Below are positions 28,815 through 37,954 of a DNA stretch of 64,000 nucleotides, piece by piece. Position 1 is the stretch's first letter, and every line of letters begins with the position of its first letter. This stretch comes from Staphylococcus coagulans. GTDB lineage: Bacteria > Bacillota > Bacilli > Staphylococcales > Staphylococcaceae. The translations under genes and the position numbers were made by a program. Location: the NCBI RefSeq assembly GCF_002901995.1, contig NZ_PPQN01000014.1:1-64000 (forward strand), read 5' to 3'. The notes under the pieces are model-generated. The model was not told the origin of the DNA, did no database searches, and saw only the letters and a list, made by a program, of their open reading frames with translations.

Positions 28815-30083
28815 ATGAAATTAATGAATATTACTGATCAAGCACATGACGCCTTTGTTAAAAGTCATCCGAATGGCGATTTATTACAATTGACAAAATG
28901 GGGAGAAACTAAAAAGCTGACAGGTTGGTATGCGAAGCGAATTGCAGTCGGAGAAAATGGTGAAATTAAAGGGGTTGCCCAATTACTATTTAAAAAAATA
29001 CCGAAACTTCCGTATACACTATGCTACGCTTCACGAGGCTTTGTCGTTGATTATTCAGATCAACGGGCACTCAAGACTTTACTGGTCGAGGCCATCAAAG
29101 TCGCGAAAGATGAAAAAGCTTACACAATTAAAATTGATCCCGATGTTGAAGTTGAGCAAGGGATGACTGTAGTGCAAGATTTATTAGATTTAGGGTTTAA
29201 GCATAAAGGGTTTAAAGAAGGCCTCGCAAAAGACTATATTCAACCGCGAATGACCATGGTGACGCCTATCGATAAAAGTGATGATGCGCTTATCCAAAGC
29301 TTTGAGAACCGCAATCGTTCAAAAGTAAGACTTGCACTTAAACGCGGAACGAAAGTAGAACGCAAAGGACGCGAAGATTTAAAAATATTTGCTAATTTAA
29401 TGAAAGAAACGGGTGAAAGAGATGGCTTCTTAACACGTGATGTTTCATATTTTGAAACGATTTATGATGCGCTACATCCAGATGGTGACGCAGAACTTTT
29501 CTTAGTTAAACTTGAGCCTAAGCCTGTATTAAAAGACTTGCGTGATGAGCAAGAAAAATTAGAACAAGAGATTCAGGGGCTATCGGAAAAAGATCAAGCC
29601 AATAAAAAAGTGCGTAATAAATTAAAAGATGCACAACAAAAGCGTGATAAGAATAGTGCATTGATTAAAGACATGGAATCGCTAGAACGTACGCATCCTG
29701 ATGGAATATACCTTTCAGGCGCGCTATTGATGTTTGCCGGTCAGAAATCATATTACTTATATGGTGCATCTTCTAATCATTATCGTGATTTTTTACCAAA
29801 TCACCATATGCAATTTAGAATGATGCAATATGCACGTGAAAAAGGTGCAACGACTTATGATTTTGGTGGTACAGACAATCAACCTGATAAAGATTCAAGT
29901 CACTATGGCTTGTGGGCATTTAAAAAAGCATGGGGTACACACTTAAGTGAAAAAATAGGGGAGTTTGATTATGTGTTAAACCCAATCGTTTATAAAGCGG
30001 TTGAGCAATTTAAACCACAACTCACACATTTAAAAATCAAACTGGTTCGCCGGATTAAAGCGCTTCGAAATAAAGAAAACTAA
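28815..30083 (+). CDS. femX: FemX (FmhB), lipid II glycyltransferase
   Basis: A 422-residue FemABX-family peptidyltransferase that adds the first glycine of the pentaglycine bridge to the Lys of lipid II, using glycyl-tRNA; essential in S. aureus. Two GNAT-like domains are split by a charged helical arm at about residues 240-290 (DEQEKLEQEIQGLSEKDQ region). LQLTKWGETKKLTGWYAKR, ENRNRSKVRLALKRGT and ATTYDFGGTD are close to S. aureus FmhB. The start corresponds to that of S. aureus. AAAGGAG is unusually far (13 bases) upstream, with a three-codon ORF in between. It precedes an RND transporter gene, as in S. aureus. Confidence 0.93.
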   Translation: MKLMNITDQAHDAFVKSHPNGDLLQLTKWGETKKLTGWYAKRIAVGENGEIKGVAQLLFKKIPKLPYTLCYASRGFVVDYSDQRALKTLLVEAIKVAKDEKAYTIKIDPDVEVEQGMTVVQDLLDLGFKHKGFKEGLAKDYIQPRMTMVTPIDKSDDALIQSFENRNRSKVRLALKRGTKVERKGREDLKIFANLMKETGERDGFLTRDVSYFETIYDALHPDGDAELFLVKLEPKPVLKDLRDEQEKLEQEIQGLSEKDQANKKVRNKLKDAQQKRDKNSALIKDMESLERTHPDGIYLSGALLMFAGQKSYYLYGASSNHYRDFLPNHHMQFRMMQYAREKGATTYDFGGTDNQPDKDSSHYGLWAFKKAWGTHLSEKIGEFDYVLNPIVYKAVEQFKPQLTHLKIKLVRRIKALRNKEN

Positions 30084-30110
30084 ATTAAAGCAAGACACTG
30101 TTCACTTTAA

Positions 30111-30140
30111 CAATGATAATACGCCGTACGGTTATCATTG
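30111..30140. repeat. Inverted repeat between femX and the RND gene
   Basis: CAATGATAA pairs with TTATCATTG (9 of 9), and the centre holds the palindrome CCGTACGG. No T run follows, so it is either a weak terminator or a protein-binding site. Confidence 0.5.
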
Positions 30141-30253
30141 CTTATGTTTGAGCAGTATTTTTGCGTTACATAAGACAATTGCGAAATAAACTTTTAAAAA
30201 ATGATGGATAAACGCTACTTAAGAATGAATGCGGGAGAAAGGGCGAGTTAAAC

Positions 30254-33200
30254 TTGGTCAAAAAATTGATAGATTTTTCATTGTCAAATAAATTTGCAAT
30301 CATGTTAATGGTGATACTCATCGTATTGGGTGGGGCCTATGCGAGTTTTAAAATGAAGTTAGAACTTTTACCAGATACTGAACCTCCAACAATGACGTTA
30401 ACTACAACAATGCCAGGTGCAACACCAGAAACAGTTATGAAAGAAGTCAGTAACCCTATTGACGAAGAAATACGTGGCATGGCAGGTGTGACAAGTGTAA
30501 AAACGGAATCACTCTCCAATGCTTCAATGGTAACTGTAAATTTTGATGAAAAAACGAATCTTGATAAAGCAGAACAAGATATCGAAAAAGCTTTGAAGAA
30601 AATCGATTTTCCAGATGGTGTGCAAGAACCAGAAATCCGAAGAAGTACAGTTAATGCTTTTCCTGTTGTCGCATACTCTATTTTGCATGATCACGATGTT
30701 AAAGTGAGCACGAAAGAAGTAGAATCGCAATTAATTCCTAAGCTTCAAACAATTGATGGCGTGCAACGAGCAACTGTCAACGGACAAACGGAACGTAAAG
30801 TGACTGTTAAATTTGATGAACAAAAGTTACAAAAGGCAGGGCTTAATGCACAACAAGTTTCAGATTATATTGAAGGAGCGACCAAAAAATCACCTTTAGG
30901 ATTATTTCAATTTGGTGATACAGAAAAATCGATTGTCATTGACGGTCAATATACCTCTGTCGATGCACTGAAAAATATGGAGATTCCTTTAGCCATCGCT
31001 TCTCAATCATCAAGTCGTCCTGAACAGCAGGGTGATGATAAAAAAGAGAATCAGGCATTGCAGTCAACACAATCGTCGTCAGGACAATCTGCAAATGCAG
31101 CGGACGTAACTCAATCTGTGCCGTTAAAAAAACTCGCAGATGTGAAACTTGCAGACGAAAGAGAGTCAATTTCAAGAACGAATGGTAAAGATGCTGTCGA
31201 TGTACAAATTATTAAAGCACAAGATGCAAACACTGTAGCTGTCGCAAATGAAGTTGAAAAAACGGTGAAGGATTTTATTAAACAGCACAAAGATTTAAAA
31301 TCCGTACAAATTATGGATACTGCAAAACCGATTAAAGACGCTTTAAATACCATGATTGAAAAAGCATTACTCGGCGCAATTGTGGCTATCATCGTTATTT
31401 TACTGTTCCTTAGAAATGTAAGAATGACGGCTATATCTGTAGTTTCGATTCCATTGTCAATTCTCATTGCTATAGTGGCATTAAAACTGACTGACGTCTC
31501 TTTAAATATTTTGACGCTAGGTGCTTTAACTGTTGCAGTGGGTCGTGTCATTGATGACTCAATTGTTGTTATTGAAAATATTTACCGGAGACTCACAAGG
31601 AAAGAGGAGTCGCTTTCTGGTGATCATTTAATTATTTCTGCAACGAAAGAGGTCTTTATTCCGATTATGTCTTCAACGCTTGTAACGATTGTCGTTTTTG
31701 CACCTTTAGCTTTCGTTACAGGCTCTGTTGGACAAATGTTTAGACCGTTTGCCTATGCTGTCACATTTAGTTTACTTGCATCCTTATTAGTTTCTATTAC
31801 GATTGTTCCAGTACTGGGATCTGTATTCTTTAAGAATGGGATTAAGCGTCAACCGAAGTCAGAGCTCGGTGTCATCAGTCGCTACTATAAAAAGGTATTA
31901 AGCTGGAGCTTAGATCATAAATGGCTTGTCATTATTTTAAGCACACTGTTATTAGTGGGAAGTGTGGTCTTAGGTACGATGAAAGTAGGAACAAGTTTCA
32001 TATCTACTGGGGAAGATAAATTTATGGCACTGACATATTCACCAAAACCAGGTGAAACGGAGCAAGGTGTTTTACATCATGCCGAACAAGTCGAAAAATA
32101 TTTGTCTAAGCAGAAACATGTTCAACATGTACAATATTCAGTTGGAGGCGCGTCGCCAATCGATCCAACAGGTTCAACGAATAGTATGGCAATGATGGTG
32201 AAATATGATACACATACGCCTAATTTTAAAGAGGAGCCTGACCGTGTCTTGAATCATATTAAGACCTATCATCACCCGGGAGATTGGAAAAACCTTGATA
32301 TGGGCACAGGAGGCAAATCCAATACTTTAGAAGTCCAAGTTACAGGTCCTTCTACAGAAGAAATTGAAGGCACTGTCAAAGCGGTCGAAAAGAAAATGGG
32401 CAAAGTATCTGGTTTAACGAATGTCAAATCAGACTTAACAGAAACATATGACCAATATGAAGTTCAAGTCGATCCGAATAAAGCAGGTAAAACAGGTATC
32501 ACATCAGCGCAACTCGCAATGATACTCAATCAAAATATTCCTGACATGACCATTTCAAAAGTGAAAGAGAAAAATCATACGTACAATGTTGTCGTTAAAC
32601 GTGATAAACAAACGAATTGGACAAAAGATAAATTAGAACAAACGCCATTACCATCCCCAACAGGTGAGAACTTGAAATTGAGTGATGTTGCAACGTTAAA
32701 AACATCATCAACACCGAATAAACTCGTTAAAGAAGGCGGAGATTACACAAGTACCGTTTCTGCTACGATTTCTGGTAAAGATGTCGGTTCTATTGCACAA
32801 GAGGTTAACAAACAAGTGAACAAAGTTAAAACACCAAGAAATGTGCATACTTCTGTAGGAGGTACAAATAAAGACATCGAAGAAGCATTTTCACAACTCA
32901 CATTTGCGATGCTTGCTGCCATTATTATTGTTTATTTAGTGCTTGTCCTTACATTTAAAGGCGGGCTCGCACCATTTACAATTTTGTTTGCGCTACCATA
33001 TACCGTGATTGGTGTTGTCCTTGCGCTTATCTTAACAGGAGAAACACTTTCTGTACCTAGTATGATCGGTTTATTGATGTTAATTGGTATTGTTGTGACA
33101 AATGCAATTGTACTAATTGATAGAGTGATTAATAATGAAAAGTCAGGTATGTCGATGAAAGAGTCGTTACTTGAAGCGGGGGGCACAAGGATTCGTCCGA

Positions 33201-33409
33201 TTTTGATGACTGCGATAGCTACGATTGGTGCACTTATTCCATTATTGTTTGGTCAGGACAATTCAATTTTGATTTCAAAAGGACTTGCTGCCACAGTAAT
33301 CGGTGGACTTTTATCATCAACAATATTGACACTTGTTGTGGTCCCTGTTATTTATGAAATCTTATTCACTCTTAGAAATAAATTAATGCGACGTCAGCAT
33401 CGTTCATAA
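30254..33409 (+). CDS. RND-family transporter (AcrB/HAE1-type), SA2056-like
   Basis: A 1051-residue RND-superfamily permease with 12 membrane helices and two large extracellular loops (after helix 1 and helix 7). The opening KFAIMLMVILIVLGGAYAS is helix 1. The proton-relay Asp pair is visible in VGRVIDDSIVVIENIYRR, and the second repeat carries GIVVTNAIVLIDRVINNE. It matches the gene next to femX in S. aureus (N315 SA2056) as I recall. A Ser/Gln/Asp-rich low-complexity stretch is present at about residues 249-290. No membrane-fusion or outer-channel gene lies nearby, as expected in a Gram-positive. Substrate is unknown. Start is a TTG with AAAGGG 10 bases upstream. Confidence 0.88.
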   Translation: MVKKLIDFSLSNKFAIMLMVILIVLGGAYASFKMKLELLPDTEPPTMTLTTTMPGATPETVMKEVSNPIDEEIRGMAGVTSVKTESLSNASMVTVNFDEKTNLDKAEQDIEKALKKIDFPDGVQEPEIRRSTVNAFPVVAYSILHDHDVKVSTKEVESQLIPKLQTIDGVQRATVNGQTERKVTVKFDEQKLQKAGLNAQQVSDYIEGATKKSPLGLFQFGDTEKSIVIDGQYTSVDALKNMEIPLAIASQSSSRPEQQGDDKKENQALQSTQSSSGQSANAADVTQSVPLKKLADVKLADERESISRTNGKDAVDVQIIKAQDANTVAVANEVEKTVKDFIKQHKDLKSVQIMDTAKPIKDALNTMIEKALLGAIVAIIVILLFLRNVRMTAISVVSIPLSILIAIVALKLTDVSLNILTLGALTVAVGRVIDDSIVVIENIYRRLTRKEESLSGDHLIISATKEVFIPIMSSTLVTIVVFAPLAFVTGSVGQMFRPFAYAVTFSLLASLLVSITIVPVLGSVFFKNGIKRQPKSELGVISRYYKKVLSWSLDHKWLVIILSTLLLVGSVVLGTMKVGTSFISTGEDKFMALTYSPKPGETEQGVLHHAEQVEKYLSKQKHVQHVQYSVGGASPIDPTGSTNSMAMMVKYDTHTPNFKEEPDRVLNHIKTYHHPGDWKNLDMGTGGKSNTLEVQVTGPSTEEIEGTVKAVEKKMGKVSGLTNVKSDLTETYDQYEVQVDPNKAGKTGITSAQLAMILNQNIPDMTISKVKEKNHTYNVVVKRDKQTNWTKDKLEQTPLPSPTGENLKLSDVATLKTSSTPNKLVKEGGDYTSTVSATISGKDVGSIAQEVNKQVNKVKTPRNVHTSVGGTNKDIEEAFSQLTFAMLAAIIIVYLVLVLTFKGGLAPFTILFALPYTVIGVVLALILTGETLSVPSMIGLLMLIGIVVTNAIVLIDRVINNEKSGMSMKESLLEAGGTRIRPILMTAIATIGALIPLLFGQDNSILISKGLAATVIGGLLSSTILTLVVVPVIYEILFTLRNKLMRRQHRS

Positions 33410-33636
33410 GTCGTTGACGTTCAGTAAGAGCTTTTGTAAGATAGAATCATTATCAATTCTCTAAACATTGGATAGAGTCATCATGTTGAAGCCTTAAATG
33501 ACGGCGAGTGATGAAGAGCATTCCGAATTGAAGTCGCTACAAGTATTGAGCATTTCAATTCGGTTATCTCTACTTAGACGTTTAAAAAGAACTAAGCGTA
33601 ATTTCGATTAGCCATAACAATAAGGGGGACGATAGG

Positions 33637-34803
33637 ATGGCGTACACGACAATACTCAGTGAGATTCCAGATAGTTATTTTGGTAAAACAATGGGAAAGA
33701 AGGTTGAACACGGCCCCTTACCCTTAATTAATTTAGCAGTAGGAATACCTGATGCTGATACACCAGATGTGATTATTAAAGCTTTACAAGAGGCTATTGT
33801 GAAGCCGGAAAATCAGAAATATTTAGCATTCCAAGGTAAAGCGACCCTTAAGCAAGCTATTGTTGATTTTTATCAACGTCAGTTTAGTGTCACTTTAGAC
33901 CCAGAAAAGGAAGTTTGTCTGTTCTATGGTACGAAGAACGGTTTAGTGGCCTTGCCGACATGTGTTATTGAACCAGGGGATGAAGTGCTATTGCCAGATC
34001 CCGGGTATACGGATTACCTTGCGGGTGTGTTATTAGCAAAAGGACACCCTAAACCATTGAAACTGTCTAGAGCACGTCATTACTTACCCGATTGGAATGT
34101 GGTAGACACGACAAATACACGCCTTATTTATTTGACGTATCCAAATAATCCAACAGGTTCGGTAGCTACAAAAGCCTTTTTCCAAGACACAATTGATCGT
34201 TTTAAAGAAACGAAGACGAAAATTGTTCATGATTTTGCGTATCAAGCCTTTGGATTTGACCAACCCAATCCGAGTATTCTACAGGCTGAAGGTGCAAAGT
34301 CTTGTGCTGTTGAAGTGTTTTCTTTTTCTAAAGGCTATAATATGTCTGGCTATCGCGTTGGGTTCGCCGTCGGAAACGCTGAAATGATTGAAAATTTACA
34401 AAAATATCATACCCATACACAAGCCGGTATGTATGGTGCATTACAAGATGCTTGTACAGTGGCATTAAACGAATGCGATGATGTATTAAATGAGCAGAGT
34501 CGTGTGTTTGGCCATCGTCGTGATTTAATCGAAAAAACATTAAATGAAGCAGAGATTCCACATGAACCTATCAAAGGGGGCATTTTCCTCTGGTTACAAT
34601 GTCCAAATGGATTTACTAGCGATGCGTTCATAGACTATTTGTTACAAGAAAAGTCAATACTTGCGGCGCCTGGTCACCCTTTTGGTGAAGAAGGGGAGGG
34701 CTACGTTCGAATTTCTTTTGCTATCGACGAAGCGCAATTAAATACCGCATTAGAAAGATTAGTTTCTTTGAAATCTTTATATCAAAACGATTCTGCAAAA
34801 TAA
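33637..34803 (+). CDS. PLP-dependent class I/II aminotransferase
   Basis: A 388-residue fold-type I aminotransferase. Key features are the substrate-carboxylate loop LAVGIPDADTP, YPNNPTGS (PLP-ring Asn), the PLP-binding Lys in FSFSKGYNMSGYR and the C-terminal Arg in EGYVRISFA. It resembles the DapL/AlaA-like group, but the amino-acid substrate cannot be told from sequence. A strong GGGGG-type ribosome site precedes the ATG. It stands alone, with about 230 bases upstream and a terminator at 34910. Confidence 0.82.
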   Translation: MAYTTILSEIPDSYFGKTMGKKVEHGPLPLINLAVGIPDADTPDVIIKALQEAIVKPENQKYLAFQGKATLKQAIVDFYQRQFSVTLDPEKEVCLFYGTKNGLVALPTCVIEPGDEVLLPDPGYTDYLAGVLLAKGHPKPLKLSRARHYLPDWNVVDTTNTRLIYLTYPNNPTGSVATKAFFQDTIDRFKETKTKIVHDFAYQAFGFDQPNPSILQAEGAKSCAVEVFSFSKGYNMSGYRVGFAVGNAEMIENLQKYHTHTQAGMYGALQDACTVALNECDDVLNEQSRVFGHRRDLIEKTLNEAEIPHEPIKGGIFLWLQCPNGFTSDAFIDYLLQEKSILAAPGHPFGEEGEGYVRISFAIDEAQLNTALERLVSLKSLYQNDSAK

Positions 34804-34909
34804 GAGGTTAAATTGATCGTTTTTTGACGAATAAAAAGAGATGGCGCGTTACAGAAACCGGAACTTACGAAAAAGTTTGAAATAAATAAAGTGTTTTATC
34901 ATAAAAAGA

Positions 34910-34955
34910 AGCGCTAAGACGATTTTCTATTAAAGATCATCTTAGCGCTATTTAT
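34910..34955. terminator. Bidirectional terminator after the aminotransferase gene
   Basis: AGCGCTAAGACGAT pairs with ATCATCTTAGCGCT (one mismatch) around a 12-base loop, followed by ATTTATTTT. It has the same stem as those at 4258 and 10143 and again lies between convergent genes. The rest of 34804-35102 shows no other feature. Confidence 0.75.
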
Positions 34956-35102
34956 TTTGGGGTTGAAGTCCCAGACTCTTTCTGAATACTTGTAATAAAA
35001 GCTAAAATAGGTTGAGATGTGGTCATATCTCAACATAGACGTGCTGTGCTTATTGGTTTGATGGTTAGACGTTACATCATCTAATGATAATTATGCATGG
35101 AT

Positions 35103-35420
35103 TTATACAAAAATAAAAGCGATGATGATATAAATAACGAGTATAAAAAGGGTCATCATATTTAAAATTTGAACCCCTTTTTCGTCTCCTTTAGAATGTT
35201 TGAAGGCTGTTATTTCAACATTACCAATCAGTAGTAAGAGTACGACAAATAACCACCAAGTTTGTGCAGGGTAGTAAATGAGAGAAGTCGCAACAACGAT
35301 AATTAATAAAATTCCCATAATCGCGCGTAATATTTTAGGCATCGCGATTTGTAATTTAAAGATACTGATATATCCTACGATTAAGTACATCAGTGGAAGT
35401 AAGATAAGATAAGCTAACAT
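35103..35420 (-). CDS. Small membrane protein, unknown function
   Basis: A 105-residue hydrophobic protein with four likely membrane helices (one begins LAYLILLPLMYLIVGYISIF) and a polar loop AFKHSKGDEKG before the last helix. The ATG at 35420 has AAAGGA 8 bases upstream; an ATG at 35429 sits too close to that site. It runs the same way as, and just downstream of, the small coiled-coil gene at 35633, so the two may be co-transcribed. No family recognised. Confidence 0.65.
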   Translation of the reverse strand: MLAYLILLPLMYLIVGYISIFKLQIAMPKILRAIMGILLIIVVATSLIYYPAQTWWLFVVLLLLIGNVEITAFKHSKGDEKGVQILNMMTLFILVIYIIIAFIFV

Positions 35421-35465
35421 GAAGTACATCCTTTCTGTATCGTCCTATTAAGGCATTGTGGGACA

Positions 35466-35633
35466 TTACTGCTGTTGTAGTTCAGCGCGAATGTCAGCAA
35501 TTTGATGTTCGATGTGCTCAAGTTGTCTAACGAGTGGATCTACTTGCTGTGAAGTTGATTCGCGTTTCTCTATATCTCCTTGTATACGAATGTAATCCAG
35601 CTTAAGTTCTTGTAACTGATTTTCTAAATCCAT
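35466..35633 (-). CDS. Small SlyX-like coiled-coil protein
   Basis: A 55-residue protein too short for most gene callers, reading MDLENQLQELKLDYIRIQGD and ending HIEHQIADIRAELQQQ. The heptad spacing of Leu/Ile indicates two short amphipathic helices split at VDPLV, as in a coiled-coil hairpin. An excellent ribosome site (AAGGAGGAAACTT then ATG) supports it, and I recall a very similar short protein conserved across staphylococci. There is no signal peptide or membrane segment. Its function is unknown. The neighbour at 35420 is in the same direction 45 bases downstream. Confidence 0.75.
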   Translation of the reverse strand: MDLENQLQELKLDYIRIQGDIEKRESTSQQVDPLVRQLEHIEHQIADIRAELQQQ

Positions 35634-35751
35634 AAGTTTCCTCCTTGAATGAATCTCTACTATTATAGCATGTTCACATTGCTTTATTAAAACGTTTTAC
35701 AGTAACATAGAATTAAGTAATTTTTGAAAGGTATTTTCTAGGGGGTGTAGC

Positions 35752-36660
35752 ATGACAGAGAATTTCTTAATGATTTTACTTCTCATTGCTGTAGGCTACG
35801 TACTTAAGCGAATCGGGTTTATTCAGGGACATGAGAGTCACGTTCTTTCTGTACTTGTTTTAAATGTGACACTTCCCGCAGTGGTCATTGTAAACTTAAA
35901 TCATGTGACTTTAAATCCGTCACTCACCATACTTCCAATCATGATGTTGGTATACGGTATCATCACTAAAATACTTATCGTTATTCTCTTTATTAAATAT
36001 AATAACGAAATCAGAGGTACGGTAGCAATGATGATGGCGGCTTTAAATATTGGTATTTTTGCCTATCCACTCGTTCAGCAAATTTGGCCAGAAAAGGGCT
36101 TGCTTTATTTTGGTATGGCAGATATTGGTGGAGCCATTGTCATGTTTGGTTTGACTTATTTTGCAGCGAGTTATTTTAAGCAAGTGGGTGGCGGATTTAA
36201 TCCTAAACAAGTCGGACTCAATATGCTCAAGTCAGTCCCATTAATGACGTATATCTTGATGTTGACGCTTAATCTTTTGCAATTACACTTACCGAGTTTT
36301 GCAATTCACTTTTTCGAGATTTTAGGACACGCAAATTTACCATTGTCAATGATTTTATTAGGTGTTTTAATGGACTTTAAAATCGAACGTCAATTTTTAC
36401 CATTGACTCTAAAATATCTCGTCATACATTATGGTTTCGGTATTTTGTTTGGTACGCTTGTGTATTATTTTCTACCTGTCCAAGATGAGATGGTTAAAAC
36501 GACATTACAATTGACTTGGTTATTGCCTGTAGGTGTTGCAGCACTTTCGTATGCGGTTCAATTTAAATATAAAACGTTACCCGTCATTGCTATGGCCAGT
36601 AATGTAACCATTGTAATAAGTATTGTTATTTTGTACGTCTATCAATATCTGTTTGTCTGA
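35752..36660 (+). CDS. AEC-family (auxin efflux carrier-like) permease
   Basis: A 302-residue membrane protein with ten likely helices in two groups of five, the plan of the AEC/BASS fold. It starts ENFLMILLLIAVGYVLKRIG and ends with VTIVISIVILYVYQYLFV. Family members export or import organic acids such as malate. The ATG follows a GGGGG ribosome site. It stands alone between the small genes and a terminator at 36721. The substrate is unknown. Confidence 0.8.
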   Translation: MTENFLMILLLIAVGYVLKRIGFIQGHESHVLSVLVLNVTLPAVVIVNLNHVTLNPSLTILPIMMLVYGIITKILIVILFIKYNNEIRGTVAMMMAALNIGIFAYPLVQQIWPEKGLLYFGMADIGGAIVMFGLTYFAASYFKQVGGGFNPKQVGLNMLKSVPLMTYILMLTLNLLQLHLPSFAIHFFEILGHANLPLSMILLGVLMDFKIERQFLPLTLKYLVIHYGFGILFGTLVYYFLPVQDEMVKTTLQLTWLLPVGVAALSYAVQFKYKTLPVIAMASNVTIVISIVILYVYQYLFV

Positions 36661-36720
36661 TTGGGGAAGGATAAGTTAAGCTCGAACATTAATTAAAAAC
36701 GCGAGATTGAATAGGTATAT

Positions 36721-36761
36721 AAAAGAAGCGTTGGCAAGTCAAGTTGCCTACGCTTCTTTTA
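36721..36761. terminator. Bidirectional terminator between the AEC and GNAT genes
   Basis: AAAAGAAGCG and CGCTTCTTTT pair perfectly, with GGCAA/TTGCC pairing inside; both strands show a T run. The flanking genes converge. Confidence 0.85.
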
Positions 36762-36810
36762 TAAATGCTTGCAAGTCGATCGAATCGTCTAAGATGGGCT
36801 ATTTACACTT

Positions 36811-37671
36811 TTATTGATATATCTTGAACTTTTGATATTCTGAAGTAATATTAAAGCCGAGTTCATGAAAACGAGTAACTAAGCGATGATTTTTACTGCG
36901 TATTTTAAAATACACACGGTCTATTTGAGGACGAGATAAAGCACGATGTATTGCATGTTGGATTAAATCAAAAGCGATGCCTTTTAAACGATAGTCTGAA
37001 TGACTAGAAAAATATTTAATTTCAGCATGGTGTTGTTCTTCGTCATAGATTAAATATAAGTAACCTTTTAAAAGGCCCTCTGCCATATAAAGGACGAGTT
37101 CATGTTGATCATCTAGTGATGCGATAATTTCTTTTGCTGTCATCGCATGATGTGTAAACGTATCTTCATGTAATTTTTGGAAATAGCGATGATACGCTTT
37201 AGCATATGGAACAATGTGACGTAAGTTGTCGGTTTCGCCCAAATCTTGACTCGTTTCTAAATGATAATCTGTAAACGTATAAGATGCGCCAATGTTTTTC
37301 ATGTAGTCTTTGATTAATTCATGATGAACTGAAAATGCAAAATAATAGGTAGAAGGTTGCGTATGTTGTGCTGTCATTTGATCAAATAACTGTTTAAATA
37401 CTTCTCCAGAAGATGTATAATCTTTCTGTTTAATAGGACCGATTACTTTATAACGGTTTTCCGCATAGCTCATGCACAGTAAAACCATTTTAATGTCTGA
37501 GGCTTCTTCAACGACAAATATACTGATTTCGCCATCAGCTGTTTCTAAAAAATGTTCTAAAGCATCAATATGATTAAGTGGCAGTTTATTTGTATACGAT
37601 TGTTTTTCAGTGGCATAATTTTGTATAAATGACGCAATTTCTCGACTGGGAGTGACTTGAGTAATCTTCAT
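36811..37671 (-). CDS. GNAT-family N-acetyltransferase
   Basis: A 286-residue protein whose C-terminal half is a GNAT domain: EIKYFSSHSDYRLKGIAFDL contains the acetyl-CoA loop, and the protein ends VTRFHELGFNITSEYQKF. The N-terminal 140 residues form a second, degenerate GNAT-like region, so it may be a tandem-GNAT protein. AAGGAGG-type site precedes the ATG on the minus strand. It converges on the AEC gene. The acceptor substrate is unknown. Confidence 0.72.
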   Translation of the reverse strand: MKITQVTPSREIASFIQNYATEKQSYTNKLPLNHIDALEHFLETADGEISIFVVEEASDIKMVLLCMSYAENRYKVIGPIKQKDYTSSGEVFKQLFDQMTAQHTQPSTYYFAFSVHHELIKDYMKNIGASYTFTDYHLETSQDLGETDNLRHIVPYAKAYHRYFQKLHEDTFTHHAMTAKEIIASLDDQHELVLYMAEGLLKGYLYLIYDEEQHHAEIKYFSSHSDYRLKGIAFDLIQHAIHRALSRPQIDRVYFKIRSKNHRLVTRFHELGFNITSEYQKFKIYQ

Positions 37672-37954
37672 CGTGCGCCTCCTTAGTATGATACTTTATC
37701 TTATTATAAGTTTTTTCGATTTGAAATGAAAGGCGTATGTCTACTGAAATAAACGTGTAAGAAGAATAGACTTCGATATGTTTGTAGATGATGAATTCAG
37801 TGATTCAGTGCTTAACACGTGAGTATCGAGGTTTAATAGTTATGAAGGATGAATGTGAGACATTTGAAACGAGCTCAACCTTTTCTATAAATTTTGATAG
37901 GGCGTGTTACAATAAAAATGAAGAAGTGTTTTTTGATGGAGGAATGAACAATTA

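Noticed and set aside
30111-30140. Fur box before the RND gene
   Set aside because: The arms resemble Fur half-sites (TGATAA/TTATCA) but the 12-base GC-rich centre breaks the 19-base Fur consensus.
31111-31551. 146-codon minus-strand ORF inside the RND gene
   Set aside because: A shadow frame of membrane-helix coding sequence; rich in Ser/Thr/Ile from reversed hydrophobic codons.
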